Shown piece by piece: positions 8,704 through 17,641 of a DNA stretch of 33,197 bases. The stretch comes from Verrucomicrobiales bacterium. GTDB lineage: Bacteria; Verrucomicrobiota; Verrucomicrobiia; Limisphaerales; DUCD01. The stretch spans positions 23,149-56,345 of the forward strand of contig DUCD01000470.1 of NCBI GenBank assembly GCA_012959985.1, written 5' to 3'. Each line of letters starts with the position of its first letter. Within the stretch, counting starts at the first letter, position 1. The translations under genes were made by a program, and so were the position numbers. Under the pieces are notes generated by a model. It was not told the origin of the DNA. It made no database searches and saw only the letters and a program-made list of their open reading frames with translations.

Positions 8704-10269
8704 CTACTCGGTGAGAGATACCAGGAAGGACGTCAACGCTCCAGCTTCCTCCACGGTAAACAAGCCGGCCATTGAAGGCATCGGGGACTGGTCTGATGTT
8801 TCTCTTTTGGTGATCTTGGTTTTGTCGATTGACAGGTTTGTTCCATCAGGGAGAGCAAGGGTTATCGTATGTTCATCTTCGAAAACAATCCTGCCAGAAA
8901 TTGTTTCATCCTGATTATAGGTGATAAGGATAGGGGCATATCCTTCGGTGATTTTAGCACTGGGTGAGACAATGGACTCAAGAATGGCTTCCGGTTGCAA
9001 CCGGGATCCGATCCCGTTAAGCTTGGGACCGATATTCCCACCATCGGGTTGATCAGCTGTGTGACAGGTGACGCATAGATATTTCGAATAAAACAGATTC
9101 CTACCGAGTTTCGCATCCTCAAATATCAAAGCATCCCTGAATGTATCCATCGGATTGAGCATGCGCTGCTCAGCATCATTATCGGGCACAATCTGCCGAA
9201 TCCAATCAGCTATGAGGGAAGCGCCTTCTTCATCCACAAGCTTCCGCCCCAAAGTCGGCATCATGACCCCCAATTCCGTCGACTGAATTCGATGCAACAA
9301 AAACGATTTTTCGGGCTTACCTGGTTCGATACTGAAACGAAGACCACGAGACCCCCGACCGGCAGCAACCGGCGGTTTGTAAACTCCAAAACGGCCGGGA
9401 TCTTCCTGGTGGTATGAAAGATCAAGCCCAGTCACATTCGCCGGACCCTCCGGATTATGGCAATGAGCACAGTTCACTTCCAACCATGCCCGTGCCCTTG
9501 ACAGAACATCACCGGTGGTAGGATCATTCCACACGGGAAACTTGGAACCTGTTTCCACATCTGATGGAACGTCATTTATTAACCCCAAATCGTCCCAATG
9601 CTTCAGTTGGTTTTTTGTGCCTTGGACAAACTCCACATCACGATTCAGGTTTTCGACCTTCATACCGATTGGCGCCATGACCTCCCGGTTGACATGACAT
9701 TGTTTGCATTGGTTCATATTCGGCGTCACAAAATTATGCGCGCGATCTGATCCATCGAAGTGTTTCCAACTAACAGGAGTTTTTCGGCCGGCAACAGCAC
9801 GACGGGCATCATCCCCTGTCTCATTCCACACATAGGGTACACCAAGCCAACCTTTGTTCTGGTGAATCAGAAGACGTGTTTCAATTTGTTTTTCTCCCTT
9901 TGAAGCATCCCGGATATCATTCAAGTAATACAATGTCTGAATCAGGACAGTCCCCACAGGAAACTTAAAAATCCCGACCTTCTGATACACCGCTTGAGTC
10001 CCCGGAGGTACATACAAATAATGACGCGACCGGGTATAATCTGCAAAGTGTGTCGAATTCAGCTCGTAAGGGAAGACACCTACATTCGGAACCTGATTCT
10101 TCAAATCTATGAACAAACCATATTCCGAAAGGAGTTTTGCAGGACGTCTCGACTCAAGATCCACGACAATCGGCAACTCGGGTTTCTTCTGAATCGACAC
10201 CGTACGATCACATCCGGCAAGAAATGGAAGACAGCCTACAATTCCAAGGAATACACTTTTGAATCTCAT
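8704..10269 (-). CDS. Triheme lipoprotein: SO2930-family diheme cytochrome fused to a C-terminal CxxCH domain
   Basis: The product has 521 residues. A lipobox (LPFLAGC, cysteine at 20) predicts a lipid-anchored envelope protein. Residues about 35-370 match the SO2930/HNE_0200 family (TIGR03806), with CKQCH at 188-192 and CAHCH at 267-271. Residues about 385-515 add a separate cytochrome domain: CVTCH at 399-403, then GPKLNGIGSRLQPEAILESI and ALPDGTNLSIDKTKI. This resembles the TIGR02603 heme domain common in Planctomycetes and Verrucomicrobia. Three covalent hemes are therefore predicted. The start codon overlaps the stop of the shorter paralogue by four bases, so it is the last gene of a three-gene operon. 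A role in envelope electron transfer is inferred from the hemes; the donor and acceptor are unknown. Confidence 0.88.
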   Translation of the reverse strand: MRFKSVFLGIVGCLPFLAGCDRTVSIQKKPELPIVVDLESRRPAKLLSEYGLFIDLKNQVPNVGVFPYELNSTHFADYTRSRHYLYVPPGTQAVYQKVGIFKFPVGTVLIQTLYYLNDIRDASKGEKQIETRLLIHQNKGWLGVPYVWNETGDDARRAVAGRKTPVSWKHFDGSDRAHNFVTPNMNQCKQCHVNREVMAPIGMKVENLNRDVEFVQGTKNQLKHWDDLGLINDVPSDVETGSKFPVWNDPTTGDVLSRARAWLEVNCAHCHNPEGPANVTGLDLSYHQEDPGRFGVYKPPVAAGRGSRGLRFSIEPGKPEKSFLLHRIQSTELGVMMPTLGRKLVDEEGASLIADWIRQIVPDNDAEQRMLNPMDTFRDALIFEDAKLGRNLFYSKYLCVTCHTADQPDGGNIGPKLNGIGSRLQPEAILESIVSPSAKITEGYAPILITYNQDETISGRIVFEDEHTITLALPDGTNLSIDKTKITKRETSDQSPMPSMAGLFTVEEAGALTSFLVSLTE

Positions 10270-11465
10270 TCTCTGGATGAGGACGATTGAAGCAGGGGAA
10301 CATCTCGATGAACATTGAATATCTTAAGAACGGCCATTCTTCTCCGATCAATCCGCTCTTGAGCCTGAGTCAAGTCGGTATATTTCATTTGAGCAATCCA
10401 TTCACGAATCAAAGCAACCCCCTCTTCATGCACCAGATTTCTCCCAACGATAGGCATCCGTATTCCGGGATCGGTTGAATTCATTCGGTGGAAAATCATG
10501 GACTCATCGGGCTTACCTGGAACAATGGCGAATCGAGTATTACCAACACCGCGCCCAGCGGCAACCGGAGCTTTGAAGATACCGAAACGAAAGGGATTAC
10601 GCTGTTCGGCGGTCAGATCCAATCCAGAGGTAAAGGCCAGGCCATTCGGACGATGACAACTGGAGCAGTTCATTTCGAGATAGACTCTGGCCCGTGTATC
10701 GAGTGCCCCGGTGGAAGGATCATTCCACACGGGTGCTTTGGGAACTTCTTTGAGGTTTTCGGTGGACAACCCGGTTAAAACACCTTTTCGCATCCAATGG
10801 ATCAGCTGGTTCTCATTGCCTTCGGGATACCGGAAAACCTTGTTCAAATGCTTTGCATGTATCGGCCCTAAGGGCTCCAAACGCTCTTTGATTTCATGAC
10901 ACTGTTTACACTGATTGCGATTAGGAATCAGGTAGGAGTGGAATTTTGGTTTATTGTCATAATGAATCCAGGAAACATTCACTTTGCCACCAACCACCAC
11001 TAAGTTGGCATCTGTTGCGGACTCATCCCAAACATATTGAGCGGTCTGCCATCCCGATTCTGCCAACATCAACAATCGCGTTTCAATCAACTGCTCGCCA
11101 AGGGAAAAATCCTGAATATCATTCAAGTAACTCGCTGTGAGAATCAGGACTGAGCCCATGGGGAACTCCATTGAATAATCCTTGTTGAGACGAATCTTCG
11201 CAGCTTCGGGCACCCACAGAAAACGGCGCAGCTTTGCATAGTCAGAGAAATGAGGTGTGTTCAAGTCATAGGGAATCACTCTTTCATTCGGAATCTGTTT
11301 CCTTCCATCCTTGAAGAAATGATACTCACTGATTCTTTTCTTTGAAACTTGCGATACATCAAGGAAGGCAGGAAACTTTTCTGGAAATGTTTCTCCCCCA
11401 AACACGATGAAGTCAAGACAGCCGAACAGCCAAAGGAGTAAAACCCATGAAACGATTCGCCTCAC
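10266..11465 (-). CDS. SO2930-family diheme c-type cytochrome
   Basis: The 399-residue product is collinear with the first 370 residues of its downstream neighbour: ISEYHFFKDGRKQIPNERV, PHFSDYAKLRRFLWVPE and VLILTASYLNDIQDFSLGEQ all have counterparts. The heme motifs are CKQCH (186-190) and CSSCH (267-271). The N-terminus has a hydrophobic signal (residues 5-22). The Cys at 16 is not in a convincing lipobox, so it may be soluble in the periplasm. Families TIGR03805 (beta-helix) and TIGR03806 (this family) usually occur side by side, which the operon reproduces. It overlaps the upstream beta-helix gene and the downstream triheme gene by four bases each. Tandem duplication followed by gain of a heme domain in one copy is the simplest history (inference). 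Confidence 0.9.
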   Translation of the reverse strand: MRRIVSWVLLLWLFGCLDFIVFGGETFPEKFPAFLDVSQVSKKRISEYHFFKDGRKQIPNERVIPYDLNTPHFSDYAKLRRFLWVPEAAKIRLNKDYSMEFPMGSVLILTASYLNDIQDFSLGEQLIETRLLMLAESGWQTAQYVWDESATDANLVVVGGKVNVSWIHYDNKPKFHSYLIPNRNQCKQCHEIKERLEPLGPIHAKHLNKVFRYPEGNENQLIHWMRKGVLTGLSTENLKEVPKAPVWNDPSTGALDTRARVYLEMNCSSCHRPNGLAFTSGLDLTAEQRNPFRFGIFKAPVAAGRGVGNTRFAIVPGKPDESMIFHRMNSTDPGIRMPIVGRNLVHEEGVALIREWIAQMKYTDLTQAQERIDRRRMAVLKIFNVHRDVPLLQSSSSRE

Positions 11466-12790
11466 GGGTTGATCCCCTGGAGACTCACAGCGGAAACAGG
11501 AGGCAAGGCACCGGCGTGTGCCACCAGATCACGTTTGGGTTGGGCATTCTCTGGATCGACCAAACTGGCAAGCCCACCCAGATTACCAAAAGTAACCGCG
11601 CCTTTCTCTTTTTGGTTATTCTGGATGTAGATTCGCGACTCTGAAGGAAGCACACCGTCGGCAAGTTTCTCAGGATTAACCACACCGTCCCACACAATAT
11701 CGGGTAAAGGAGTTCCGAGAATCATTGTCATTAACTGCGTGCTCTCGCCCAAAGGATTGGACCCGCAATCGCCTAAGCGGTTGTTGTGAATGTGGACCCC
11801 TTCCGGATAGGAATAATAATTCGGATCATTGATTTTGATACCGGTAGATAGGTAACTTACAACCATGATGTTGACAGTGCCATGATCTTTGATGTCATTG
11901 TCAAAAACCTCCACGTTGGAATTGGCCATGACCATAATACCGGTACCCGTCGGCACCGACGCCACAATATTACCTTTCGGAGCAAAATTCAGCGTATTGT
12001 TATCATATACCTGATTCTTGAACAACCGGATGTCATGTCCACGCTGCTGAGGAAGGTCCGGCAAATCAAAGACCAGAATGCCACCGGTATTCAGCGTGGC
12101 CGTATTGTTGTAAACGTCCGCGCCGTGACAATTTTCGATTTCAATCCCTGCCACGTTATATTTCGCGGTGCAGTTCCGAACAATGACATTCCTGGATTGC
12201 CCCACATAGATACCAGAATCAGATCCACCGATGGCGACACATTCTTCCACCAATACATTCTCTGAGTTGACCGGGTAGATTCCGTAAGCACCATTGGTTT
12301 CCTTCGGACCGCTCGTCCATTCGACCCGAATCTTCCGGAGGGTGATGTGATTGGCAGTATGCGATTTCAGGCCGTTGCCACTGGTGTCCTCAATAGCCAA
12401 ATCCTCAACCAGCACATAATCACTGGTTATATACAATCCTTCGGCACCGGACTCCTGATTTTTGAAGCTCAAAATCGTTTGATCCATGCCACGACCACGA
12501 AGAGTAACATGATCAACATCCAATGAAAGCCCCCCGGTAAATTCGAACAAACCCGCTTCAAGTTGAATCACGGTTCCAGGTTCAGCCAGGATTAGTTCCT
12601 CTTGAAGTTCCATTTGAACATCGGGTCCCGGAGTGATCATAACAATGTCCGTAGACGCAGTATTCGAACGGGGATAAGAAGTGTTTTCTGATTGGGAAGA
12701 TTGCGGTGCCTGACTCGATTCCTTACAGCCCACACCAATAAAAAGGACCCCAATTGTAAAAAACGTAAATGACCAATTAAAATACCTCAT
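11462..12790 (-). CDS. Parallel beta-helix repeat lipoprotein (TIGR03805-like)
   Basis: The product has 442 residues. The lipobox FIGVGC (cysteine at 22) is followed by a Ser/Thr-rich linker and then, from about residue 60, PGTVIQLEAGLFEFTGGLSL. Successive short beta-strand turns follow (VLVEDLAIEDTSGNGLK, NVIVRNCTAKYNVAGIEIEN, ADVYNNTATLNTGGILVFD, VEVFDNDIKDHGTVNIMVVS). These are PbH1-type rungs of a right-handed parallel beta-helix, as in pectate lyases and related surface carbohydrate-active proteins. No catalytic residues can be assigned. It is the first gene of the operon with the two SO2930-family cytochromes, and its stop overlaps the next start (ATGA). It may bind or cleave a polysaccharide that the cytochromes oxidise or report on; that is inference. 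Confidence 0.88.
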   Translation of the reverse strand: MRYFNWSFTFFTIGVLFIGVGCKESSQAPQSSQSENTSYPRSNTASTDIVMITPGPDVQMELQEELILAEPGTVIQLEAGLFEFTGGLSLDVDHVTLRGRGMDQTILSFKNQESGAEGLYITSDYVLVEDLAIEDTSGNGLKSHTANHITLRKIRVEWTSGPKETNGAYGIYPVNSENVLVEECVAIGGSDSGIYVGQSRNVIVRNCTAKYNVAGIEIENCHGADVYNNTATLNTGGILVFDLPDLPQQRGHDIRLFKNQVYDNNTLNFAPKGNIVASVPTGTGIMVMANSNVEVFDNDIKDHGTVNIMVVSYLSTGIKINDPNYYSYPEGVHIHNNRLGDCGSNPLGESTQLMTMILGTPLPDIVWDGVVNPEKLADGVLPSESRIYIQNNQKEKGAVTFGNLGGLASLVDPENAQPKRDLVAHAGALPPVSAVSLQGINP

Positions 12791-12834
12791 AGCGATTAGT
12801 TTCTATAAGTGGACCATGACAACTTATCTGTTAA

Positions 12835-13677
12835 CTACCCGATCTTATTCTTCAACTCGGTGAGCAGGTTGGCCGCATGACCGATCTCTGCTTTCTGCCG
12901 CTCGGGCTCTTGAGGAATCTCACGCTCAATTGTCAGTGGGCCGCTGTATCCAATTTCCTGAAGGGTTCGCAAATAGTTTTCCATACCGACATCCCCTTCC
13001 CCAAGCGGCACTTCCTGTCCCCACGTTTCTCCGGGTTTGTCAGACCATTTACCATCTTTGCAATGAATGCTCCGAACATACTTACCCACCTTCTTCAACG
13101 CATCGATCGGCTCTCCGGTTCCGTAAAGAATCATGTTGGCTGGGTCAAAGTTAATGAAGAGGTTGTCGCGATCCACATCCCTGATGAACTGAAGCAACCC
13201 CTCTGCGGATTCCTGACCGGTTTCAAGATTCAGGCTCTGATCATTAGTCTTGCAGTGATCACAAATGTCACGAGTGACACCAAGGACTTCTGCGTAGAGA
13301 GGATCACCGGTGTCGTGCGGGACAAACCCAATGTGCAATGCGACGACCTTACACTTCAACATTTTGGCGAAGTCGGCAATCTCCTTCATCTCCTGTGTTC
13401 GTGCTGAGCGCGTTTCTGGTGGGACCAGTCCAACCGTTTTTGAAACCGTCGGGATATCCGCATAGCTTTCCCCCTCAAAGCCCCCGAAAACGGCGGTCAG
13501 TTCAATCCCCAGATCAGCCAATCGAGCTAGAAACCTATCGGCATTCTCCTGGTTTCGGGTCTCTTTGGCCGGGGCATGCAACTGAATTGTTGGAATGCCC
13601 AACTCATGGGCAACTTCAAGCTTTACTCCAAGCCCCGCATCAACACTTGTAAATACACCTATCGGCCACTTATCCAT
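12835..13677 (-). CDS. Sugar phosphate isomerase/epimerase-like TIM-barrel protein
   Basis: The product has 280 residues with the xylose-isomerase-like TIM barrel (AP-endonuclease 2 family). Candidate metal ligands at the barrel's C-terminal edge are the glutamate in LNLETGQES, the aspartate in FINFDPANMI, the histidine in RSIHCKDG and the glutamate in LTIEREIP. The N-terminus (PIGVFTSVDAGLGVKLEVAH) is complete, and an AGGAG ribosome binding site lies eight bases before the ATG. There is no signal peptide, so it is cytoplasmic. Such proteins isomerise or epimerise sugars or inositol derivatives, but the substrate cannot be read from sequence. It is separated from the beta-helix gene by 44 bases and from the upstream repair gene by 128 bases. 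Confidence 0.88.
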   Translation of the reverse strand: MDKWPIGVFTSVDAGLGVKLEVAHELGIPTIQLHAPAKETRNQENADRFLARLADLGIELTAVFGGFEGESYADIPTVSKTVGLVPPETRSARTQEMKEIADFAKMLKCKVVALHIGFVPHDTGDPLYAEVLGVTRDICDHCKTNDQSLNLETGQESAEGLLQFIRDVDRDNLFINFDPANMILYGTGEPIDALKKVGKYVRSIHCKDGKWSDKPGETWGQEVPLGEGDVGMENYLRTLQEIGYSGPLTIEREIPQEPERQKAEIGHAANLLTELKNKIG

Positions 13678-13805
13678 TGTTCGTTCTCCTGTAATTAGTT
13701 CTTCTCAAAATGGTTGTCTAGCTGGAAAGATCCTGCACTTCCAGTTTGAGCAAACTATGGAACATCATGGGACCTGCGAGCAAGTAGAATCAACAAGTTG
13801 TCGTG

Positions 13806-14555
13806 TCAGACAGACCAATCGATGTACCGTCGACGTTTTTGTTTTGAGAATTTTTCTATAGCGTAACGAAGCATCGTTCTGGGCAAGGTTGCCGCATGCT
13901 CATTCAGGAAAGCTTCCTCAGTTGACAAGTCCCTCTTCCCAACCTCACGGAGCATCCACCCGACCGCCTTATGGATCAGATCTTCTTTGTCCTTGATTAG
14001 CATTGTGGAGATTCTTATTGTATCGTCGAAATCACTCTGTCGGATGAAGTGGAAAGTTGCCAGTATGGCGATTCGCCGCTCCCACAAACTCGACGACTTC
14101 ACCAAACGGTATAGCGGACGCCTACTCCTATCTTCCAAATAGGCGCCGACAATCTGTGGCGCTGACACATCAACAAGATCCCAGTTGTTGATGTGTTCGG
14201 TATTGCCGAGGTAGACATCATATATACGTCGCCTTACGGGGCCATCGCTCTTCTTGAATTGTGATACAAGTATAACCAACGCAAGTAGACGTTCTTCGTG
14301 AATATCTGAGCGCAGCAGGTTCTCGAATTCGTTTAGCGGAAGATCTCTGAATTCTTTGGCAACCTTGCGTATTACCGGGACTCGAACCCCGATGAAAACA
14401 TCCCCTTCCCCGTAGTCACCGGGGCCGGTCTTGAAAAACCGTTGTGAATGGATGGCTATTTCTGAACTCCCAAGACTCTTCAAGCGCTTATGTGCGACTT
14501 GTGCGGTCGGTTCGAAAACTTCGCCACCGTGCAATTTCGATGAAGCGTGATTCAT
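13806..14555 (-). CDS. AlkD-like DNA alkylation repair protein (HEAT-like repeats)
   Basis: The product has about 249 residues from the ATG at 14555; a TTG at 14600 would add 15 residues and reduce the gap to the upstream esterase to three bases. The family signature is clear: IGVRVPVIRKVAKEF, INNWDLVDVSAPQIVG, SSLWERRIAILATFHFIR, DLIHKAVGWMLREVGKRD and LPRTMLRYAIEKFSKQKR. AlkD-type glycosylases are all-helical HEAT-like proteins that remove N3- and N7-alkylated purines without base flipping. The tryptophan-aspartate pair in NNWDLVD and the arginine in WERRIA match the conserved site. It is cytoplasmic. Its position between a Tat-type esterase and a sugar isomerase suggests shared transcription rather than shared function. 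Confidence 0.9.
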   Translation of the reverse strand: MNHASSKLHGGEVFEPTAQVAHKRLKSLGSSEIAIHSQRFFKTGPGDYGEGDVFIGVRVPVIRKVAKEFRDLPLNEFENLLRSDIHEERLLALVILVSQFKKSDGPVRRRIYDVYLGNTEHINNWDLVDVSAPQIVGAYLEDRSRRPLYRLVKSSSLWERRIAILATFHFIRQSDFDDTIRISTMLIKDKEDLIHKAVGWMLREVGKRDLSTEEAFLNEHAATLPRTMLRYAIEKFSKQKRRRYIDWSV

Positions 14556-14603
14556 GATTTGTATATCAATGGCCCTGATCTTCTTTCCAGAAGAATCCAA
14601 TCT

Positions 14604-15842
14604 TTAAGGCTTCGAGACGGCAAGCCACTGGTCAAACCAATTAAATGCATCCGTCTGCATGGTCTGGTCGAATTTGTGTTCCCCTTTATAGAAATTGCAT
14701 CGATAGCGATCGGTGGCATTTGCTTTGGCAAACACTTCATTCAAAATGCGATCCGCCCGATGCATTTCAGGCAAGGTAAACAGTTGATCCTCTTCACTAT
14801 TCAGGACCATTGTAGGCAAAGGGGTCCGCAAACCCAGCACTTCAGGAAAATCAAGATACTTCGGTAAAATCGGAATATAAGTCATCCACGTGTGGGTATA
14901 GGATTTATGCAGCAACAGATCCCGCCAGGTAGTCATGAAACCAACACATACGGCACATAGGATACGCGAATCGAGCCCTCCTAAATAGGCTGTACGCAGG
15001 CCACCGCCCGACAAACCTCCACAACCGACTCGCGCGGCATCGACATCAGACCGGGCACAAAGCACGTCCAACGCTCTTTGGTCTTCACGTAAAAAAACGC
15101 CTGGCCAGGTAGTTCCCCCGCAGAACAGAGACTTGGCCATGGTATTTTCGTGGTGAGCCGCCCATTCGTTATAAGTGGCAATGTTTTCTGAAGTTTCCGG
15201 AGCGGCATCCGAACGATCTTCAGTTCGCATCGGTCCCCAGGTAAAACCGACCACGTCCTGGTAAAAGACACGGCGACTGCCAAAAGTAAAAACATCCGGC
15301 ACCAAAACAACGTAGCCTCTCTTGGCAATCTCATTCGCCCATGCTTTGCCTTCGTAGTATTGTTTCTGGTGCTCTGTCATTAAAGGGTGCTGCTCATCAC
15401 CCGTCCGGGTGATTTTTCGTTGGGCGAAGTATTTATTTCCACCGTGATCATGAAGAGCGAGGATTCCAGGCAACGGTTCCTGAACATTCTCAGGCTTGAG
15501 AAGCAAGGCTTGGGTCTTTCGGCCATAAGGCAACTGCCAACTCAATTCTTCCACGACCAAACCATCATAAGTATATTTTCTCCGTACCTCCACTTTTGGA
15601 TTTTGCCCGATATCAGGCGCACCCAGAAAAGCTTCCACTTGATTCAATGCGTTCTCACGCCATGCTTTCAATGGCAAGCTATCCGGACGCCGAAAAGAAA
15701 GCGCCGGCGGATCTGCGGGCAAGTCTGCTGCCCACGGGCCGTATTGACCAATGAGACTTTTGGAGGAATCGTTCAGGTTTGATGTCAGTTCCACAGGATT
15801 GTTCTTGTTGGTAAGATTAAATGGATCGGCCATCGCCCCCAC
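14604..15842 (-). CDS. Alpha/beta-hydrolase (acetyl xylan esterase/dienelactone hydrolase type), probably Tat-exported
   Basis: The product has 412 residues counted from a GTG at 15842. The nucleophile elbow is GGLSGGGLRT (S278). Acid and histidine candidates are in NSEEDQLF and KGEHKFD. LPGILALHDHGGNKYF supplies the oxyanion-side HDHGG motif. Relatives de-esterify acetylated polysaccharides, though the substrate here is not shown. The true N-terminus lies upstream: in frame before the GTG is a twin-arginine signal (SRRQFLKTSTSVLAVF), but the first good start codon (ATG at 15930, with GAGG just before it) is in another frame. It is immediately upstream of the AlkD gene and transcribed with it. 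See the separate entry for the leader. Confidence 0.82.
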   Translation of the reverse strand: MGAMADPFNLTNKNNPVELTSNLNDSSKSLIGQYGPWAADLPADPPALSFRRPDSLPLKAWRENALNQVEAFLGAPDIGQNPKVEVRRKYTYDGLVVEELSWQLPYGRKTQALLLKPENVQEPLPGILALHDHGGNKYFAQRKITRTGDEQHPLMTEHQKQYYEGKAWANEIAKRGYVVLVPDVFTFGSRRVFYQDVVGFTWGPMRTEDRSDAAPETSENIATYNEWAAHHENTMAKSLFCGGTTWPGVFLREDQRALDVLCARSDVDAARVGCGGLSGGGLRTAYLGGLDSRILCAVCVGFMTTWRDLLLHKSYTHTWMTYIPILPKYLDFPEVLGLRTPLPTMVLNSEEDQLFTLPEMHRADRILNEVFAKANATDRYRCNFYKGEHKFDQTMQTDAFNWFDQWLAVSKP

Positions 15843-15930
15843 CGGAAATACAGCCAGGACGGATGTAGACGTTTTCAGAAATTGACGACGAGAGTTGCTC
15901 GAATGACCGTTCGTTGTTTGCAGAAAGCAT
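15843..15930 (-). other. Out-of-frame Tat leader of the esterase
   Basis: From ATG at 15930 the frame gives MLSANNERSFEQLSS; the RRQFLK motif (RR codons at 15885-15890) and the esterase body lie one base away in another frame. That frame has a TGA just upstream of 15930 and no ATG or GTG before the RR motif, only CTG at 15923. One inserted or missing base between 15930 and 15890 would join start, Tat signal and enzyme. The rest of the gap (15931-16165) shows no gene. It must hold the promoter for this operon. Confidence 0.6.
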
Positions 15931-16165
15931 AGTCCTCAGCCTTAACTTGCGATGTTTAAAAACATGAAATGAACAGTCCGGATTGAATGGCAAAAGAATA
16001 ACAATGAACGATGTTTTAGGTCAACTTAACTTCCATGGAAAATAGAGGGATTATCAACGGCGAGTTCTGGATGTAACGGATCATTTTTGGGGTCAGTTCT
16101 CATTATTGACAACTGTGTATTTATCCTTTATAGCAATTTCCTTCCGCTAGAGGATCTTTGGTATA

Positions 16166-17641
16166 TTACAGCAGAATTTTTTGAATAACCCGGCCTCCGA
16201 CATCGGTTAATCGGAACTTGCGGCTGTTGTAGGTGTAAGTCAGCTTTTCATGATCTAGCCCAAGCAGATGCAGGATGGTTGCGTGAAGATCATTCACATG
16301 CACTTTGTTGACTTCTGCTTTGTGACCGATCTCGTCTGACTCCCCGTAACTTACGCCGCCTTTGATTCCGCCTCCGGCCAACCAGGTTGTGAAGCAGTGC
16401 GGATTGTGGTCCCTGCCCGGTTTTGAAGCTTTTTGGGCAACTGGCAATCGACCGAACTCACCTCCCCAGACAACCAGAGTCTCGTCGAGCAGTCCGCGGT
16501 TTTCGAGATCGGTTAACAATCCCGCTATCGGCTGGTCCGTTTCCAAGGCGAATCCTGAATGATTTCCTTTGATATCGCTGTGCCCGTCCCAGCTTTTTTG
16601 GTTTTCATTCCCGCCGGAATAGATCTGTACAAACCGAACATCCCTTTCCACCAACCGACGGGCCATCAGGCACTGTTCTGCAAAATGACGGCAAGGTTGC
16701 TGATCCATGCCGTAAAGGTTTCTGATTGACTCAGGTTCGTGTTTCAGATCCAAAGCTTCCGGAGCGGCAACCTGCATCCTAAAGGCGAGTTCAAAACTTT
16801 CAATTCGCGCATTGAGTTCGGCTTCATGTGGCTGATTTTCTAAATGCGCCCGATTCAATTTTGCCAGGAAATCGAGATTTTCACGCTGGTCCTCTGCCGT
16901 GACACCCTGCCTACGTTCCAGGTTTTGAATGGGCTGTCCATTGGGACGAAACCAGGTTCCCTGAAATGGTCCGGGAAGAAAACCCGCGCTCCAATTGGAA
17001 GCATGACCCTTGGGAAGGCCTCGACCTTTAGGATCGGACATGACGACAAATCCCGGAAGATTACGATTTCCACTGCCCAGCCCATAGGAGACCCATGATC
17101 CGAGACTCGGCAACCCCATGCGAGCTTGCCCACAATTCATCATGAATAGGGCCGGGCTGTGGTTGTTGGATTCTGTAAAGCCCGAATGGATGAATGCCAT
17201 CCTGTCCACATGACGTCCGAGGTGTGGGAAAATCTCCGAAACCATTTTCCCGCATTGCCCTCGCGGCGTGAAGTGAAAAGGTGATTTCATAATACCACCC
17301 ACCTGATTTGCAAAAAAACCGGTGAATTTATCGAAACCTTCCAAGGTATTGCCGTCATATTTTTCCAGTCGAGGTTTATAATCCCAGGTATCCACCTGAC
17401 TGGGTCCACCATTAACGAAGATCCAAATGACCCTTTTGGCAGAGGGCTGGAAATGGGCGGGTTTTGCCAACAATGGCTGTGAGCTCGCCCCTCGCCGGAA
17501 CGTGTTCGCAGGCAGTGAGACCAATCCGAATTCATCGCTTAGCAATGCAGCAAGTCCGAGTATGCCAGCCCCGCCCCCGCACCTTTTCAGCATATCCCGA
17601 CGGGTCAGGGAATGAGTGTTTACTGAGAATGGAGGATTCAT
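16166..17641 (-). CDS. Tat-exported DUF1501 protein
   Basis: The product has 491 residues. The twin-arginine signal is LTRRDMLKRCGGGAGILGL (about 12-30). DUF1501 blocks follow: KRVIWIFVNGGPSQVDTWDY (about 68-87), ALFMMNCGQARMGLPSLGSW, RDVRFVQIYSGG, LVVWGGEFGRLPVAQ and HNPHCFTTWLAGGGIKGGVS. The fold belongs with the alkaline phosphatase/sulfatase superfamily, though catalysis has not been demonstrated for this family. In Planctomycetes and Verrucomicrobia these genes sit beside DUF1549/DUF1553 genes, as here. The start overlaps the upstream DUF1553 stop by four bases (ATGA). Conserved histidines and aspartates suggest a metal site, consistent with Tat export of a folded protein. Confidence 0.92.
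   Translation of the reverse strand: MNPPFSVNTHSLTRRDMLKRCGGGAGILGLAALLSDEFGLVSLPANTFRRGASSQPLLAKPAHFQPSAKRVIWIFVNGGPSQVDTWDYKPRLEKYDGNTLEGFDKFTGFFANQVGGIMKSPFHFTPRGQCGKMVSEIFPHLGRHVDRMAFIHSGFTESNNHSPALFMMNCGQARMGLPSLGSWVSYGLGSGNRNLPGFVVMSDPKGRGLPKGHASNWSAGFLPGPFQGTWFRPNGQPIQNLERRQGVTAEDQRENLDFLAKLNRAHLENQPHEAELNARIESFELAFRMQVAAPEALDLKHEPESIRNLYGMDQQPCRHFAEQCLMARRLVERDVRFVQIYSGGNENQKSWDGHSDIKGNHSGFALETDQPIAGLLTDLENRGLLDETLVVWGGEFGRLPVAQKASKPGRDHNPHCFTTWLAGGGIKGGVSYGESDEIGHKAEVNKVHVNDLHATILHLLGLDHEKLTYTYNSRKFRLTDVGGRVIQKILL

Noticed and set aside
12877-13407. 176-codon plus-strand frame opposite the sugar isomerase gene
   Set aside because: The minus-strand gene has an intact TIM-barrel signature and a good ribosome binding site; the opposite frame has no family features.
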